This document shows positions 8,375 through 16,780 of a DNA stretch of 45,250 nt, piece by piece. Position 1 is the first letter of the stretch. Each line of letters opens with the position of its first letter. Both the position numbers and the translations under genes were made by a program. Source of the stretch: Candidatus Methanomethylophilus sp. UBA78 (GTDB taxonomy: Archaea > Thermoplasmatota > Thermoplasmata > Methanomassiliicoccales > Methanomethylophilaceae); the NCBI GenBank assembly GCA_002503545.1, contig DARY01000010.1, positions 4,838-50,087 of the forward strand, written 5' to 3'. A model generated the notes under the pieces. The model ran no database searches, had not been told where the DNA came from, and saw nothing but the letters and a program-made list of their open reading frames with translations.

Positions 8375-9207
8375 TCTTTCACGCACCCGCGGAGCAGGGC
8401 GATCTCCCGGGCGTATCCCGACAGCTCGTCGTACGGCGTCTCGAGGATGAAGGGCCTCCCCTCGAACGCGGGATGGTTCACCACCCTCGAGAAGGCCTCG
8501 AGCCCTATGCTCCCGTCGCCGATCCTCTCGTGGCGGTCCTTGTGGCTCGAGAAGGGGTTCTTGCTGTCGTTGATGTGCACGGCCTTCAGCCTGCCGAAGC
8601 CCAGCACGGAACCGAACCTGTCCATGACGGTGTCGAGGTCGTTGACTATGTCGTATCCCGCATCGTAGACGTGGCACGTGTCGAGGCAGACCCCCATCTT
8701 GTCCTTGAGCTCCACGCGGTCGATTATCTCCGCCAGCTCCTCGAAGGTCCTCCCGACCTCGGTGCCCTTGCCCGACATGGTCTCGAGGAGGACGGTGGTG
8801 GTCATGTCCTTGGTCAGCATGCCGTTGAGGGCGTCCGCTATCATCCCTATGCCGGCCTCGGAGCCCTGCTTCATATGGCTGCCGGGATGGAAGTTGTAGT
8901 AGTTCCCGGGGGTGTACTCCATCCTGGCGAGGTCGTCGGCCATGGTGTTGCGGGCGAACTCCCTCGCCTCCTCGCGGTCCGAGCAGAGGTTGAGGGTGTA
9001 GGGGGCGTGGGCCACTATCTTGGCGAAGCCGTTCCTCGCCATCAGGTCCATCAGGGCCGCGGCGTCGGCCGGGTCCACCGGCTTGGCGCCCCCGCCGCGG
9101 GGGTTGCGGGTGAAGAAGGCGAACGTGTCCGCACCTATGGAGAGGGCGTCCTCGCCCATGTGCAGATAACCCTTGGAATTGGAAAGATGACAGCCTATGT
9201 GCAGCAT
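8371..9207 (-). CDS. nfo: Endonuclease IV (AP endonuclease)
   Basis: Cuts the backbone 5' of abasic sites and feeds the polA and ligA products encoded directly downstream. The 278-residue TIM barrel keeps the trinuclear zinc ligand motifs in order: HAPY, FHPGSH, LLETMSG, CLDTCHVYDAGYD, HINDSK, DRHERIGDG and ILETP. The N-terminus MLHIGCHLS is typical of the family. It is the first gene of the repair operon; polA overlaps its stop by four bases. There is a 21-bp gap to the upstream gene (stop at 9229), so that gene may belong to the same transcript. Confidence 0.95.
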   Translation of the reverse strand: MLHIGCHLSNSKGYLHMGEDALSIGADTFAFFTRNPRGGGAKPVDPADAAALMDLMARNGFAKIVAHAPYTLNLCSDREEAREFARNTMADDLARMEYTPGNYYNFHPGSHMKQGSEAGIGMIADALNGMLTKDMTTTVLLETMSGKGTEVGRTFEELAEIIDRVELKDKMGVCLDTCHVYDAGYDIVNDLDTVMDRFGSVLGFGRLKAVHINDSKNPFSSHKDRHERIGDGSIGLEAFSRVVNHPAFEGRPFILETPYDELSGYAREIALLRGCVKE

Positions 9208-9228
9208 AACGTGAACCTCCGGGAAACA

Positions 9229-9684
9229 TCAGGCGGGAGGGCGCAGGCGGCCCCTCTTCAGGGTTATCGCCAGCCTCCCGATCTCGTCGTAGACCGCGTC
9301 CGCCTCCGCACGCACGGCGGCGACGTCCGCGCCCCTGCTCCCAAGAACGCCGAGGACCGACTCCGCGGCCTTCGCGTAGTCGTTCCGGTGCATCTCGTTC
9401 AGCTCCCTCCAGGGGACGCCGCGGAACAGTTCCGCGGTACCCATGTCCAGGGGGAGCCGGCCGGCGAGCATCAGAACGGCTATCACGGGATATCCGAGGG
9501 CGCCCTGCCAGTAGGAGGAGTTGTCGTTGGACGTGTAGACGTCCCCCTCCCACGATACGGTGTACGCCTTCGAAAGGTCGGAGGAGAGGACCTGCGCGGA
9601 ACCGTCCCCCATGGAGACCCTGCCGTCGGATATCGCACCGTAGGCCTCGTAGATCTTCTCCTTCCTCGGCATCTTGAAAGCCAT
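9229..9684 (-). CDS. Conserved protein of unknown function upstream of the repair operon
   Basis: Soluble protein of 151 residues, not assigned to a named enzyme. It has a compact conserved-looking core (YTVSWEGDVYTSNDNSSYWQ, then GYPVIAVLMLAGRLPLD, then the Trp/His/Arg-rich WRELNEMHRNDYAKA), which I recall from uncharacterised archaeal and bacterial proteins. The frame opens at TTG 9705, but TATA-like AATATTTTA at 9711-9719 would start transcription around 9690, so ATG 9684 is chosen. Same strand as nfo with a 21-bp gap, so it is probably the first gene of a four-gene transcript; a repair role is only inferred from position. Confidence 0.65.
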   Translation of the reverse strand: MAFKMPRKEKIYEAYGAISDGRVSMGDGSAQVLSSDLSKAYTVSWEGDVYTSNDNSSYWQGALGYPVIAVLMLAGRLPLDMGTAELFRGVPWRELNEMHRNDYAKAAESVLGVLGSRGADVAAVRAEADAVYDEIGRLAITLKRGRLRPPA

Positions 9685-9808
9685 CGCATCCCTATCGCGT
9701 TCCAACGGTTAAAATATTGCAGAAAGGCGCGGTCCCGGGGGAAGGGCCCGCCGCCCTGCGGCGGCAGGAGGGGACCCATCCATTGGCCGCCAAAGGGAGC
9801 CTCGGCAT

Positions 9809-9817
9809 CTGGCACAT
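9809..9817 (-). repeat. ATGTGCCAG motif, copy 1
   Basis: The intergenic 9-mer ATGTGCCAG (minus strand, followed by AT) lies between the divergent genes starting at 9684 and 9918. See the finding on this motif. Confidence 0.6.
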
Positions 9818-9917
9818 GACGGCGTATGTCGGAAGGCCGTTCTACATAATATGTACTTGAACGGCGTTTACGGTCCCGGAAAGCAAACGGCCGCCCCGTC
9901 GGATGCGGCCGGAAGGG

Positions 9918-10583
9918 ATGATCGAGATGGTGCTTATCGCATGCACATGCCCCCACTGCGGCGGGACCGTCAACATGGAGGAGACCATGGTGTCGGGGTT
10001 CTGCACGTACTGTGGGAAACAGGTGATCAACGACAGGGCGGTGGTCGGGAACATAAACGTGAGGATGGACCGCACCGCCGAGGTCGTCAACATACTGAAA
10101 CTGGCCAAGTACTCCATGTACGACAGGGACGGGAACGGAGCCAGGGCCCTGGTCTCCAGGGCCATGCAGATGGATCCGAACAACTCCGACGTCTGGTACA
10201 TGGATGCGGTCCTGGACAGGGCCAATGCGAAGAACGACATCAAACGTGCCAGACAGTACCCTTCGCTGGGAGTCTTCGAGGAATCCGAGGTGGAGGTGTA
10301 CAGGAACTTCGACGACAGCATGAGCCAGACCGTACTGATCGTGAGTGTGATGGTCGCATTCTTGACGGTATTCGTAAGCCTGCCCATAGGTCTGGTCTTC
10401 GAGGCGTACCTCCTGATCCCCGCCGCCTTGGCGATCGGTCTGGCACTTATCGCCGCCGCAATCATCCACATCAGAAGACACAGGAGGAACATACCGCCCC
10501 CGGTGTTCGGGGACGAGGAGCGTGCGGTCGCGGAAGCGGCGAGGGAAAGGGCCCGCGACGAGGCATCCCGCGGCAGGAAATGA
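9918..10583 (+). CDS. Zinc-ribbon, TPR-like membrane protein of unknown function
   Basis: About 221 residues. The N-terminus carries a zinc ribbon (CPHCGG...CTYCGKQV), the middle (about 60-115) a helical TPR-like stretch (GARALVSRAMQMDPNNSDVW), and two hydrophobic segments follow (LIVSVMVAFLTVFVSLPIGL and YLLIPAALAIGLALIAAAII), ending in a basic and acidic charged tail. This layout suggests a membrane-anchored protein with a cytoplasmic metal-binding head. The start is either ATG 9918 or ATG 9927; GGAAGGGATG just upstream favours 9927 slightly, but both keep the zinc ribbon whole. No operon partner: it is flanked by divergent and independent genes. Confidence 0.65.
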   Translation: MIEMVLIACTCPHCGGTVNMEETMVSGFCTYCGKQVINDRAVVGNINVRMDRTAEVVNILKLAKYSMYDRDGNGARALVSRAMQMDPNNSDVWYMDAVLDRANAKNDIKRARQYPSLGVFEESEVEVYRNFDDSMSQTVLIVSVMVAFLTVFVSLPIGLVFEAYLLIPAALAIGLALIAAAIIHIRRHRRNIPPPVFGDEERAVAEAARERARDEASRGRK

Positions 10584-10592
10584 ATCCGGACG

Positions 10593-10601
10593 ATGTGCCA
10601 G
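10593..10601 (+). repeat. ATGTGCCAG motif, copy 2
   Basis: Plus-strand copy, 10 bases after the stop of the gene ending at 10583 and upstream of ATPase 2; followed by CAT, so ATG-TGCCAG-CAT forms a minimal inverted repeat. Confidence 0.6.
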
Positions 10602-10725
10602 CATATACGGATGGGTCCTTTCGCGGGCATGCGGGCCGGATCCGGACAGGCACCCCTGCCGCAATTCCGCCCCGGGTGTCCATCGGATCGGCGATCGTGT
10701 CCCCGGATGCGGCAGACGGTGCGGT

Positions 10726-10824
10726 AAATTTTTATCCCCCATAAAAGTGGAAATTTGATTACTTTTTACCCCCATAAAAGTGGAGGTTTAGTTACTTTTT
10801 ACCCCCATAAAAATAGAATAAAAT
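10726..10824 (+). repeat. Direct-repeat array 2: three 33-bp units at the ATPase 2 promoter
   Basis: Units 10726-10758, 10759-10791 and 10792-10824 share the core TTTTTA(C/T)CCCCATAAAA (first copy slightly diverged, third diverging after the core). They repeat head to tail with no spacer. The third unit contains the TATA-like AATAAAATA used by the ATPase gene that starts at 10848 or 10851. Confidence 0.8.
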
Positions 10825-10847
10825 ACACATTCAACCATATTGGATGC

Positions 10848-12191
10848 ATGATGAGAAGATTTGTCGAGGAAAAACTCCTATCCTGGAAGGAATCCGCCAG
10901 GCGCAAACCGCTCATACTGCTGGGGATACGTCAGTGCGGAAAGACGTTCATACTGACCGAATTCGGAAGGAAGCATTTCGATGACTGCATCCGCTTCGAT
11001 TTCGAACGGAATCCTCAGCTGGCCGACATATTCCGCGACCTGGATCCGAAACGCATACTCAGGGAGCTGTCCGCATTCGGGGGGAAGACGATAACCAAGG
11101 ACACACTGGTCATCTTCGATGAGATCCAGCATTGCTACGCGGCACTGACGTCCCTGAAATATCTGGGCGAGGAGATGCCGGACTACCACATAGTCTGTGC
11201 CGGATCGCTCCTCGGATTGGCACTGGCGGAACGCGGGGGGAAGGACCGTCCCGGATGGAAGACGTCGTTCCCGGTCGGAAAGGTCAATTTCATCAGAATG
11301 TGGCCGATGGATTTCGGAGAATACATCCTCGCCGTGAAAGGCGAGGACTACTTCGGGGCATTGGACGGCCTCACGGCGGACGATGCCCTCCCCGAATGGA
11401 TGATGTCCGACATGAGCGGCCTCTACACCGACTATCTGATGGTAGGGGGGATGCCAGAAGCGGTGCAGACCTGGATCGACACGGGGGACATGGACGAGGT
11501 CAGAAAGGTGCAGAGGGAGATCGTCCGCTCGTTCAAGGAGGACATGGGGAAATACAGCGGCGAGAACTATCAGAGGATCTCGGCCCTGTGGGATTCCGCC
11601 GCATACCAGGTGGCGGAAGCGGGGAACCGGTTCAATCTCAAGAAGGCGGGCGGCACCACCAAGACTCTGGCCGATCCCATCCAATGGCTGTTGGATGCGG
11701 ATTTGCTGAGACGCACATGGGAGGTCAGCGACGACTCCGTACCGCCGAATCCCCGCGGGGGGATATACTACAAGCTCTACCTCCCCGACACCGGACTGCT
11801 CACATGCATGGCCGGGATAGACCGCCGGACGCTCGTCTCCAAGGACGACGACACATCGAAAATCCGCGGTGCCGTTGCCGAGAACTATTTCCTCACCCAG
11901 ATGTCCTCATCCCTGGACAGGGAGGGGGACACTTATTTCTGGGCCAATCCGAAAGGGCAGGCGGAGGTCGATTTCCAGTTGACGCGCGGCATGGCCGTCA
12001 TCCCGGTGGAGGTGAAATCGGGGGAGGTCGGCAGACTGAAATCCCTTGAGACCTACTGCGAAAGATACTCCCCGAAGGAGGTGCTGGTGGTTTCGGAAAG
12101 GAATACTCGCATACACAAAGAGGGATACACCTTCGTACCGCTGTACATGGCATGGAAGCTGGGGATGTACCTGGAGCATCTGGGACTCTGA
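10848..12191 (+). CDS. AAA+ ATPase with DUF4143 domain (ATPase 2)
   Basis: Protein of 447 residues. Walker A is GIRQCGKT (near 25), Walker B is LVIFDEIQ (near 92), followed by the family's CAGSLLG and MVGGMPEAV motifs. The C-terminal DUF4143 half has YYKLYLPDTGLLTCM and ends in a PD-(D/E)XK-like E-x-D...E-x-K pair (QAEVDFQL, then IPVEVKSGE). The frame extends upstream to 10755, but that extension is just the translated repeat array. TATA at 10817-10825 sets transcription to begin at the paired ATGs 10848/10851. Family biochemistry is poorly known; DNA binding or membrane-associated roles are both possible. Confidence 0.85.
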   Translation: MMRRFVEEKLLSWKESARRKPLILLGIRQCGKTFILTEFGRKHFDDCIRFDFERNPQLADIFRDLDPKRILRELSAFGGKTITKDTLVIFDEIQHCYAALTSLKYLGEEMPDYHIVCAGSLLGLALAERGGKDRPGWKTSFPVGKVNFIRMWPMDFGEYILAVKGEDYFGALDGLTADDALPEWMMSDMSGLYTDYLMVGGMPEAVQTWIDTGDMDEVRKVQREIVRSFKEDMGKYSGENYQRISALWDSAAYQVAEAGNRFNLKKAGGTTKTLADPIQWLLDADLLRRTWEVSDDSVPPNPRGGIYYKLYLPDTGLLTCMAGIDRRTLVSKDDDTSKIRGAVAENYFLTQMSSSLDREGDTYFWANPKGQAEVDFQLTRGMAVIPVEVKSGEVGRLKSLETYCERYSPKEVLVVSERNTRIHKEGYTFVPLYMAWKLGMYLEHLGL

Positions 12192-12346
12192 TGTCCAGAA
12201 CGGGGGGGGGCTCCGGCGATGCGATGGGTTTCGGAAATGCGATCCCGCCGGATCTGGGTCCGTCACATCCGCGTCATAACAGCGTACCAAATATAACGGC
12301 GTAACGCATCCGGACCTCCGTAAACCTGCGCCGGAGGCGACGGCAT

Positions 12347-14497
12347 ATGGATGCGGAAGAGATCAGGGATGTGTTCACGAAGTCCGCGAGGGACCTGCTC
12401 GAGTACGACGGGGACGGACACGGTCCGGCCAACACGGCCGTGAGGGTCGCGTCCTACGAACTCGTGGGGAAGAACAGCATCCTCCTCACCCTCGAGGAGA
12501 ACATAGACGACACCATCGGGGCGTACCTGTACCTGGGGGACAGGCTGGTCCTGGGCAACGACATGGTGGGCTACTCCTTCTACGACCGCAACACCAAGAC
12601 CCTCGGGGCCACCATCGAGAACGCGGGGATCATGGGGATGATCGCGGCGGAGAAGCCCGAGATGACGCTGGAGTTCGACCTGAGCTTCCTCATCAGGAAC
12701 GCCGCCGAATACTACGGGGAGTACGGGGAGCTCATAGGGTACCCGGACCGCGCCCCCCGCTTCGCCGACGGGGACATCCTCTTCCCGTCGCGCTTCTCCC
12801 CCAGCGGACAGCAGAGGGATGCCGTAAGGACCATCCTCAACTCGCGGCTCTCCTACGTGTGGGGGGCACCGGGCACGGGGAAGACCCAGATGGTCCTCGC
12901 GACCGCCATCATGGCCTACATGCGCAGGGGCGGCAGGATCGCCATAATCGCCCCCACCAACAACTCGGTGGAACAGGTCCTCAGGGGCGTCCTCGGCGTC
13001 ATAGGCTCCGATGAGGAGTTCGGGAAGGCGGTGGACCCGGCCCGGGACATCGCCCGCGTGGGGACGGCCACGGAGCAGTTCATCGAGGACTACCCCGAGC
13101 TGTGCGAGGGCAAGAGCATCGCCATGCTGATATCCAAGAAGAACAAGGAGGTCAGGCTCCTGGGGGAGATAATCCAGGAGAAGGAGCTGGACGTCATCGC
13201 GGCCCACTTCCGCGCCCTGGAGATGCTGGCACAGGAGCGGAAGAAGCCGGCCGACCGCGGGGCCAAGCGCGAGATGGAGAGGCAGATAGACCGGCTGGTC
13301 TCCGAGATAAACGCCGTCCTCGGCGAGAACAGCCTCTACGGGGACCTCACGAGGGACCTGACCTCCATGAACTTCGAGCACCAGATCGCGGCCGCCAAGC
13401 AGAGGCTGTACCAGAGGGACCGCCCGAAGAACAGCATCCCCTAGTACGACGGGTGCACCAGGGAGGAGATGTCGCAGAGGATGTCCCAGATAGAGGAGGA
13501 TATCCGCAGGCTGACCCCCCTGGCGGCGGAGAAGGACCTCGCTTCGGCCCGGATAGTGGCCTGCACCCCGCAGATGTACATGATGCGCTTCCACCCCAAC
13601 GGCCATGGGAAATCGAAGCCCGCCCTGGAGGCCGACCACATATTCGTCGACGAGGCGGGGTACTGCAACGTCATGAACGCCCTGACCCTCTTCGCCAACC
13701 GCGTCCCGGTGACTTTCCTCGGGGACCACAAACAGCTGCCGCCCGTCTGCACGGTCGACAGCCAGGACCTCCTGAGGTTCATAGAGGGACGCGGGAAGAT
13801 GGAGTACGCCTTCCTGTGGTCGCAGTCGGCGCTGTTCTGCGAGAGCATGCTGACCGACGGCATCCGGGACGCGGAGAAGGCCTTCGCGGAGGTCTCCGAC
13901 CCTCACTTCACCGAGACGGCCAGATGCGACCTCACCGAGTCGCACCGCTTCGGACCGAACCTGGCCGGGATACTGGACAGGCACGTCTACATGAACGGGA
14001 TCAGCGGGTCCGGCGGGAGGCCCCTGGAGATAATCTGCGTGGACGCCGTCTGCGGGTCCAGGGAGGAGAGGGAGAACGTCCCCGAGGCGGAGGCGGTCGA
14101 TGCGTTCATAAAGATGGACCGTCCGGAGGACTTCGCCGTCCTCACCCCCTACAGCAGGCAGATAAGGGTCCTCAAGGAGAGGATGCCCCAGTACAAGGAC
14201 ACCCGCATACTGACCGTCCACAAGTCCCAGGGGAGGGAATGGGACACCGTGATCCTGAGCGTGCAGGACAACGCGGGGGTGGGGCGCGACGTCCCGCTGA
14301 GGTTCACCAGCTCCAAGACCGAGGTCGGCATGAAGGTCATCAACACGGCGGTATCGCGGGCCCGGAGGAGGCTGGTGATCGTCTGCGACAGGGGGTTCTG
14401 GGTCTCCAGGGGGGACGAGCTCCTGGGGGACCTGGTGTCGGAGGAGAACTGCGGGACCGTCTACACCTACGACGGAGAGGGGGGCCTGAGGCGGTGA
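12347..14497 (+). CDS. DNA2/UPF1-like superfamily 1 helicase with an in-frame amber codon
   Basis: Predicted nucleic-acid helicase of 716 codons in one frame, broken only by TAG at 13442-13444 (codon 366). Motif I GAPGTGKT (173-180) lies before the TAG; motif II FVDEAG (about 433-438), GDHKQLPP (459-466), TESHRFGPN, the C-terminal TVHKSQGREWD and AVSRARRR lie after it, so neither half alone is a helicase. The TAG sits in a charged, coiled-coil-like insert between motifs I and II. No other TAG ends or interrupts a called gene here, so readthrough (pyrrolysine or suppression) and recent nonsense mutation are both open. ATG 12347 has GGAGG 10 nt upstream. It overlaps the next gene by GTGA. Confidence 0.85.
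13442..13444 (+). other. In-frame TAG within the helicase gene
   Basis: Both flanking open frames are in the same phase (12347 and 13469), and the protein pattern continues across the codon without a shift. This is a point substitution, not an indel. Confidence 0.9.
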
Positions 14498-15123
14498 CGG
14501 CGAAGACGCTGAGATGGACCTACGGGTCCAGGACCTACTCCGTCGAAGCGGACCCCTCGGAGAGTCCCTACTTCGGAAAGTGCCAGATGAGCAGATCCTT
14601 GGAGTTCCTGCCGTTCTATTCCACGGTGGACGACCCCGTGATGAAGGGGATCGCCGAGAGCATCTCCGACCGGCTCCCGGACTGCGCGGACGACGCCTAC
14701 GCCGCCGGCGTCGTGCTTGCCATGGTGCAGGGCAACGTGAGGTACGCGAGCGACATGGAGGTCTACGGGGAGGAGGACCTGTGGGGGCTCCCCGCCGTCG
14801 TCCTGCACAACGGGGCGGGCGACTGCGACTGCATGACCGACCTCTACGTCTCGGTGGCGCACAACCTGGACCTGGACGTCGCCTCCGTGGTGGTGGCGGG
14901 GCACATGTTCCCCGCCGTCCGCATGGACTGGGACGGTGTCTTCTACAGGCTGGGCGGTGCGAGGTACTACCACATCGAGGTCACCGACGACATCCCGGTG
15001 GCGGGGAGGTACTGGGCGGAATCGGAGGTGGAGGCCTGGTCCGGGCCGGCGGTCCCGTCGGACTGGTTCAGGTCCACCCTGACCGCATGCCCGTCCGGGA
15101 AGGGATCCGTGGGGAGACGCTGA
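14494..15123 (+). CDS. Transglutaminase-like (papain-fold) protein
   Basis: Protein of 209 residues with a transglutaminase-like core: catalytic Cys in NGAGDCDCMTDLYVSVAHNL (about 106-125), a VAGHMF strand, and a His-containing YYHIEVTD followed by an acidic residue, giving a plausible Cys-His-Asp triad. Such domains act as proteases or amide-forming enzymes; no specific substrate can be inferred. The start is GTG 14494, whose bases overlap the TGA of the helicase (GTGA), so the two are translationally coupled. This coupling depends on ribosomes reaching the helicase stop, so it bears on whether the upstream TAG is read through. No signal peptide or membrane segment. Confidence 0.7.
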   Translation: MTAKTLRWTYGSRTYSVEADPSESPYFGKCQMSRSLEFLPFYSTVDDPVMKGIAESISDRLPDCADDAYAAGVVLAMVQGNVRYASDMEVYGEEDLWGLPAVVLHNGAGDCDCMTDLYVSVAHNLDLDVASVVVAGHMFPAVRMDWDGVFYRLGGARYYHIEVTDDIPVAGRYWAESEVEAWSGPAVPSDWFRSTLTACPSGKGSVGRR

Positions 15124-15152
15124 TCCCCGTCCCTTGTCCAGCATGGGGTTTC

Positions 15153-15240
15153 GGGACTTTTTGTAATTTTCTGCAATTTTTCCGTGGGACTTTTTGTAAT
15201 TTTCTGCAATTTTTCCGTGGGACTTTTTGCAGAAATATAC
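15153..15240 (+). repeat. Direct-repeat array 3: 33-bp units at the ATPase 3 promoter
   Basis: Two perfect 33-bp copies (15153-15185 and 15186-15218) and a third partial copy beginning at 15219 share GGGACTTTTTG(T/C)A. The two full units also contain internal near-repeats TGTAATTTT and TGCAATTTT 11 bp apart. The third copy gives way to the TATA-like AAATATAC at 15233-15240. Confidence 0.85.
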
Positions 15241-15260
15241 AAATAATCCCAAAATGATTG

Positions 15261-16643
15261 ATGTGCGTGTTAGAGCGGAAGATATACCGGGACCTCCTCG
15301 AATGGAAAAACCGTAAGCACAAATGCTTGGTCGTGACGGGTCAGAGGCAGGTAGGGAAAACATACATCATAAACGCTTTCGCAAAAGCGGAGTACGAACA
15401 CTACGTGTACATGAACCTCGATGAGCGCCCCCAGCTCAGGGATATTTTCGAAGGAGACGTCACCGCCCAGGAAATGATGAAAAGACTTACCCTGGTCTTC
15501 GGCAAGGATTCCATCGTGGAGGGTTCGACCCTCATCTTCATCGACGAGATACAGGAATGCGACCGCGCATACAGTTCGCTGAAACAGTTCACCATCTACG
15601 GAAAGATCGACGTCATCGCATCGGGATCCCTTCTGGGAATCACGGTACCCCAAGACAGGGGCGATAGAAAAACGCTCATGCCGATGGGTTACGAGGAGAT
15701 AATCCGCATGCATCCGCTGGATTTCGAGGAGTTCCTCTGGGCCAAGAACATACCGAGGGAATCCATAGAGGAGCTCCGTTCATGCATACGCGGCAAGATG
15801 CCCGTCGAGAAAAACCTGTTCTCCAGGATGACGGAGCTGTTCAGGGAGTTCATGGTCGTCGGGGGGATGCCCGAAGCGGTGGACGCATACGTCTCATCGA
15901 ACGATTTCCGGTCGGTGGAGCCCGTATTGGAGGAGATCTCCGCCACCTGCATAAGAGACATCAACCGCTACAACGAGGGGATAAACCGTATAAAAACGAT
16001 GGAGTGCTTCGAAAGCATACCCTACCAACTCTCGGATTCGAACAAGAAGTTCATGTACTCGCGGATAAACGGGGAGAAATCCCGCAGAGCCGCCGACCGT
16101 TACATGGAGAACCTCCTCTGGATCAAGGATGCGGGCTACGGCAACTTCTGCTACGGATTGGAACAGCCGGCACTCCCTCTGAAAAAGTACGTAAAACGCG
16201 ACTCCTTCAAGGTGTATCTTTCGGACACGGGTCTGCTCCTCCACATGTACGGCGACAAAGCGAAAATGGCGGCGTACAGCGGCGACGGCTCCTACAATAT
16301 GGGGGCGGCAGCCGAGAACATGGTGGCCGAATGCCTCGTCAAAAACGGTATGGAACCCGCATACTACCGCAAGGACAAAGGCTCCGGGCGCATGGAACTG
16401 GATTTCGTCCTGGAATTCTGGGACGGAGTGGCGGTCATAGAAGTCAAATCCGGCAAAGACAGAACCGCTCCGTCCATAGGCAGCGTGAAGAACCGTTTCG
16501 ATGTGGCGAGAAGGATAATCCTCGAAACGGACAACATATACGTGGACGGGGAGGGGATCGAGCACTACCCCGTGTTCGCCGCCGCCTTCATAAGGGACAT
16601 GGACCGGGAACCGCCGGGAACGCCGTTCGGCCGCAAGCCCTGA
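15261..16643 (+). CDS. AAA+ ATPase with DUF4143 domain (ATPase 3)
   Basis: Protein of 460 residues. Walker A GQRQVGKT near residue 29, Walker B LIFIDEIQE near 93, then ASGSLLG, MHPLDFEEFLW and VVGGMPEAV. The C-terminal domain has FKVYLSDTGLLLHM and a PD-(D/E)XK-like end (RMELDFVLEF, then AVIEVKSGK). It resembles ATPase 2 more than ATPase 1. A TTG at 15258 precedes ATG 15261; TATA at 15233-15240 places the transcript start at or very near the ATG. GC content is lower than in the helicase upstream. No partner gene; the next gene is a separate transporter. Confidence 0.85.
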   Translation: MCVLERKIYRDLLEWKNRKHKCLVVTGQRQVGKTYIINAFAKAEYEHYVYMNLDERPQLRDIFEGDVTAQEMMKRLTLVFGKDSIVEGSTLIFIDEIQECDRAYSSLKQFTIYGKIDVIASGSLLGITVPQDRGDRKTLMPMGYEEIIRMHPLDFEEFLWAKNIPRESIEELRSCIRGKMPVEKNLFSRMTELFREFMVVGGMPEAVDAYVSSNDFRSVEPVLEEISATCIRDINRYNEGINRIKTMECFESIPYQLSDSNKKFMYSRINGEKSRRAADRYMENLLWIKDAGYGNFCYGLEQPALPLKKYVKRDSFKVYLSDTGLLLHMYGDKAKMAAYSGDGSYNMGAAAENMVAECLVKNGMEPAYYRKDKGSGRMELDFVLEFWDGVAVIEVKSGKDRTAPSIGSVKNRFDVARRIILETDNIYVDGEGIEHYPVFAAAFIRDMDREPPGTPFGRKP

Positions 16644-16670
16644 CGGACCGCACCGCGCCCGGGCCGTACC

Positions 16671-16679
16671 ATGTGCCAG
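16671..16679 (+). repeat. ATGTGCCAG motif, copy 3
   Basis: Plus-strand copy 27 bases after the ATPase 3 stop. It lies in the 12-nt loop of an inverted repeat GCCGT (16663-16667)/ACGGC (16680-16684). Confidence 0.6.
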
Positions 16680-16780
16680 ACGGCGGATCCGGAAAAGACT
16701 GCACCCTTCCCGCCGGCCGGGCGGCGAAGTTAGTTTAATAAAGCAGGAGAAACTGCCCAGCCGATAGGGAAAGCGCGGGT

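Noticed and set aside
5705..8668. A 987-codon plus-strand open frame opposite polA and nfo
   Set aside because: It is the antisense of GC-rich coding DNA, has Gly/Val/His/Leu-rich low-complexity composition and no domain; polA, ligA and nfo account for the region.
10755..10847. N-terminal extension of ATPase 2
   Set aside because: These codons are the direct-repeat array and TATA box; homologous start motifs begin at RRFVEEKLLSWKES.
12263..14221. Long minus-strand open frame opposite the helicase
   Set aside because: Antisense shadow of GC-rich codons without a recognisable protein. It does, however, not explain the internal TAG of the helicase.
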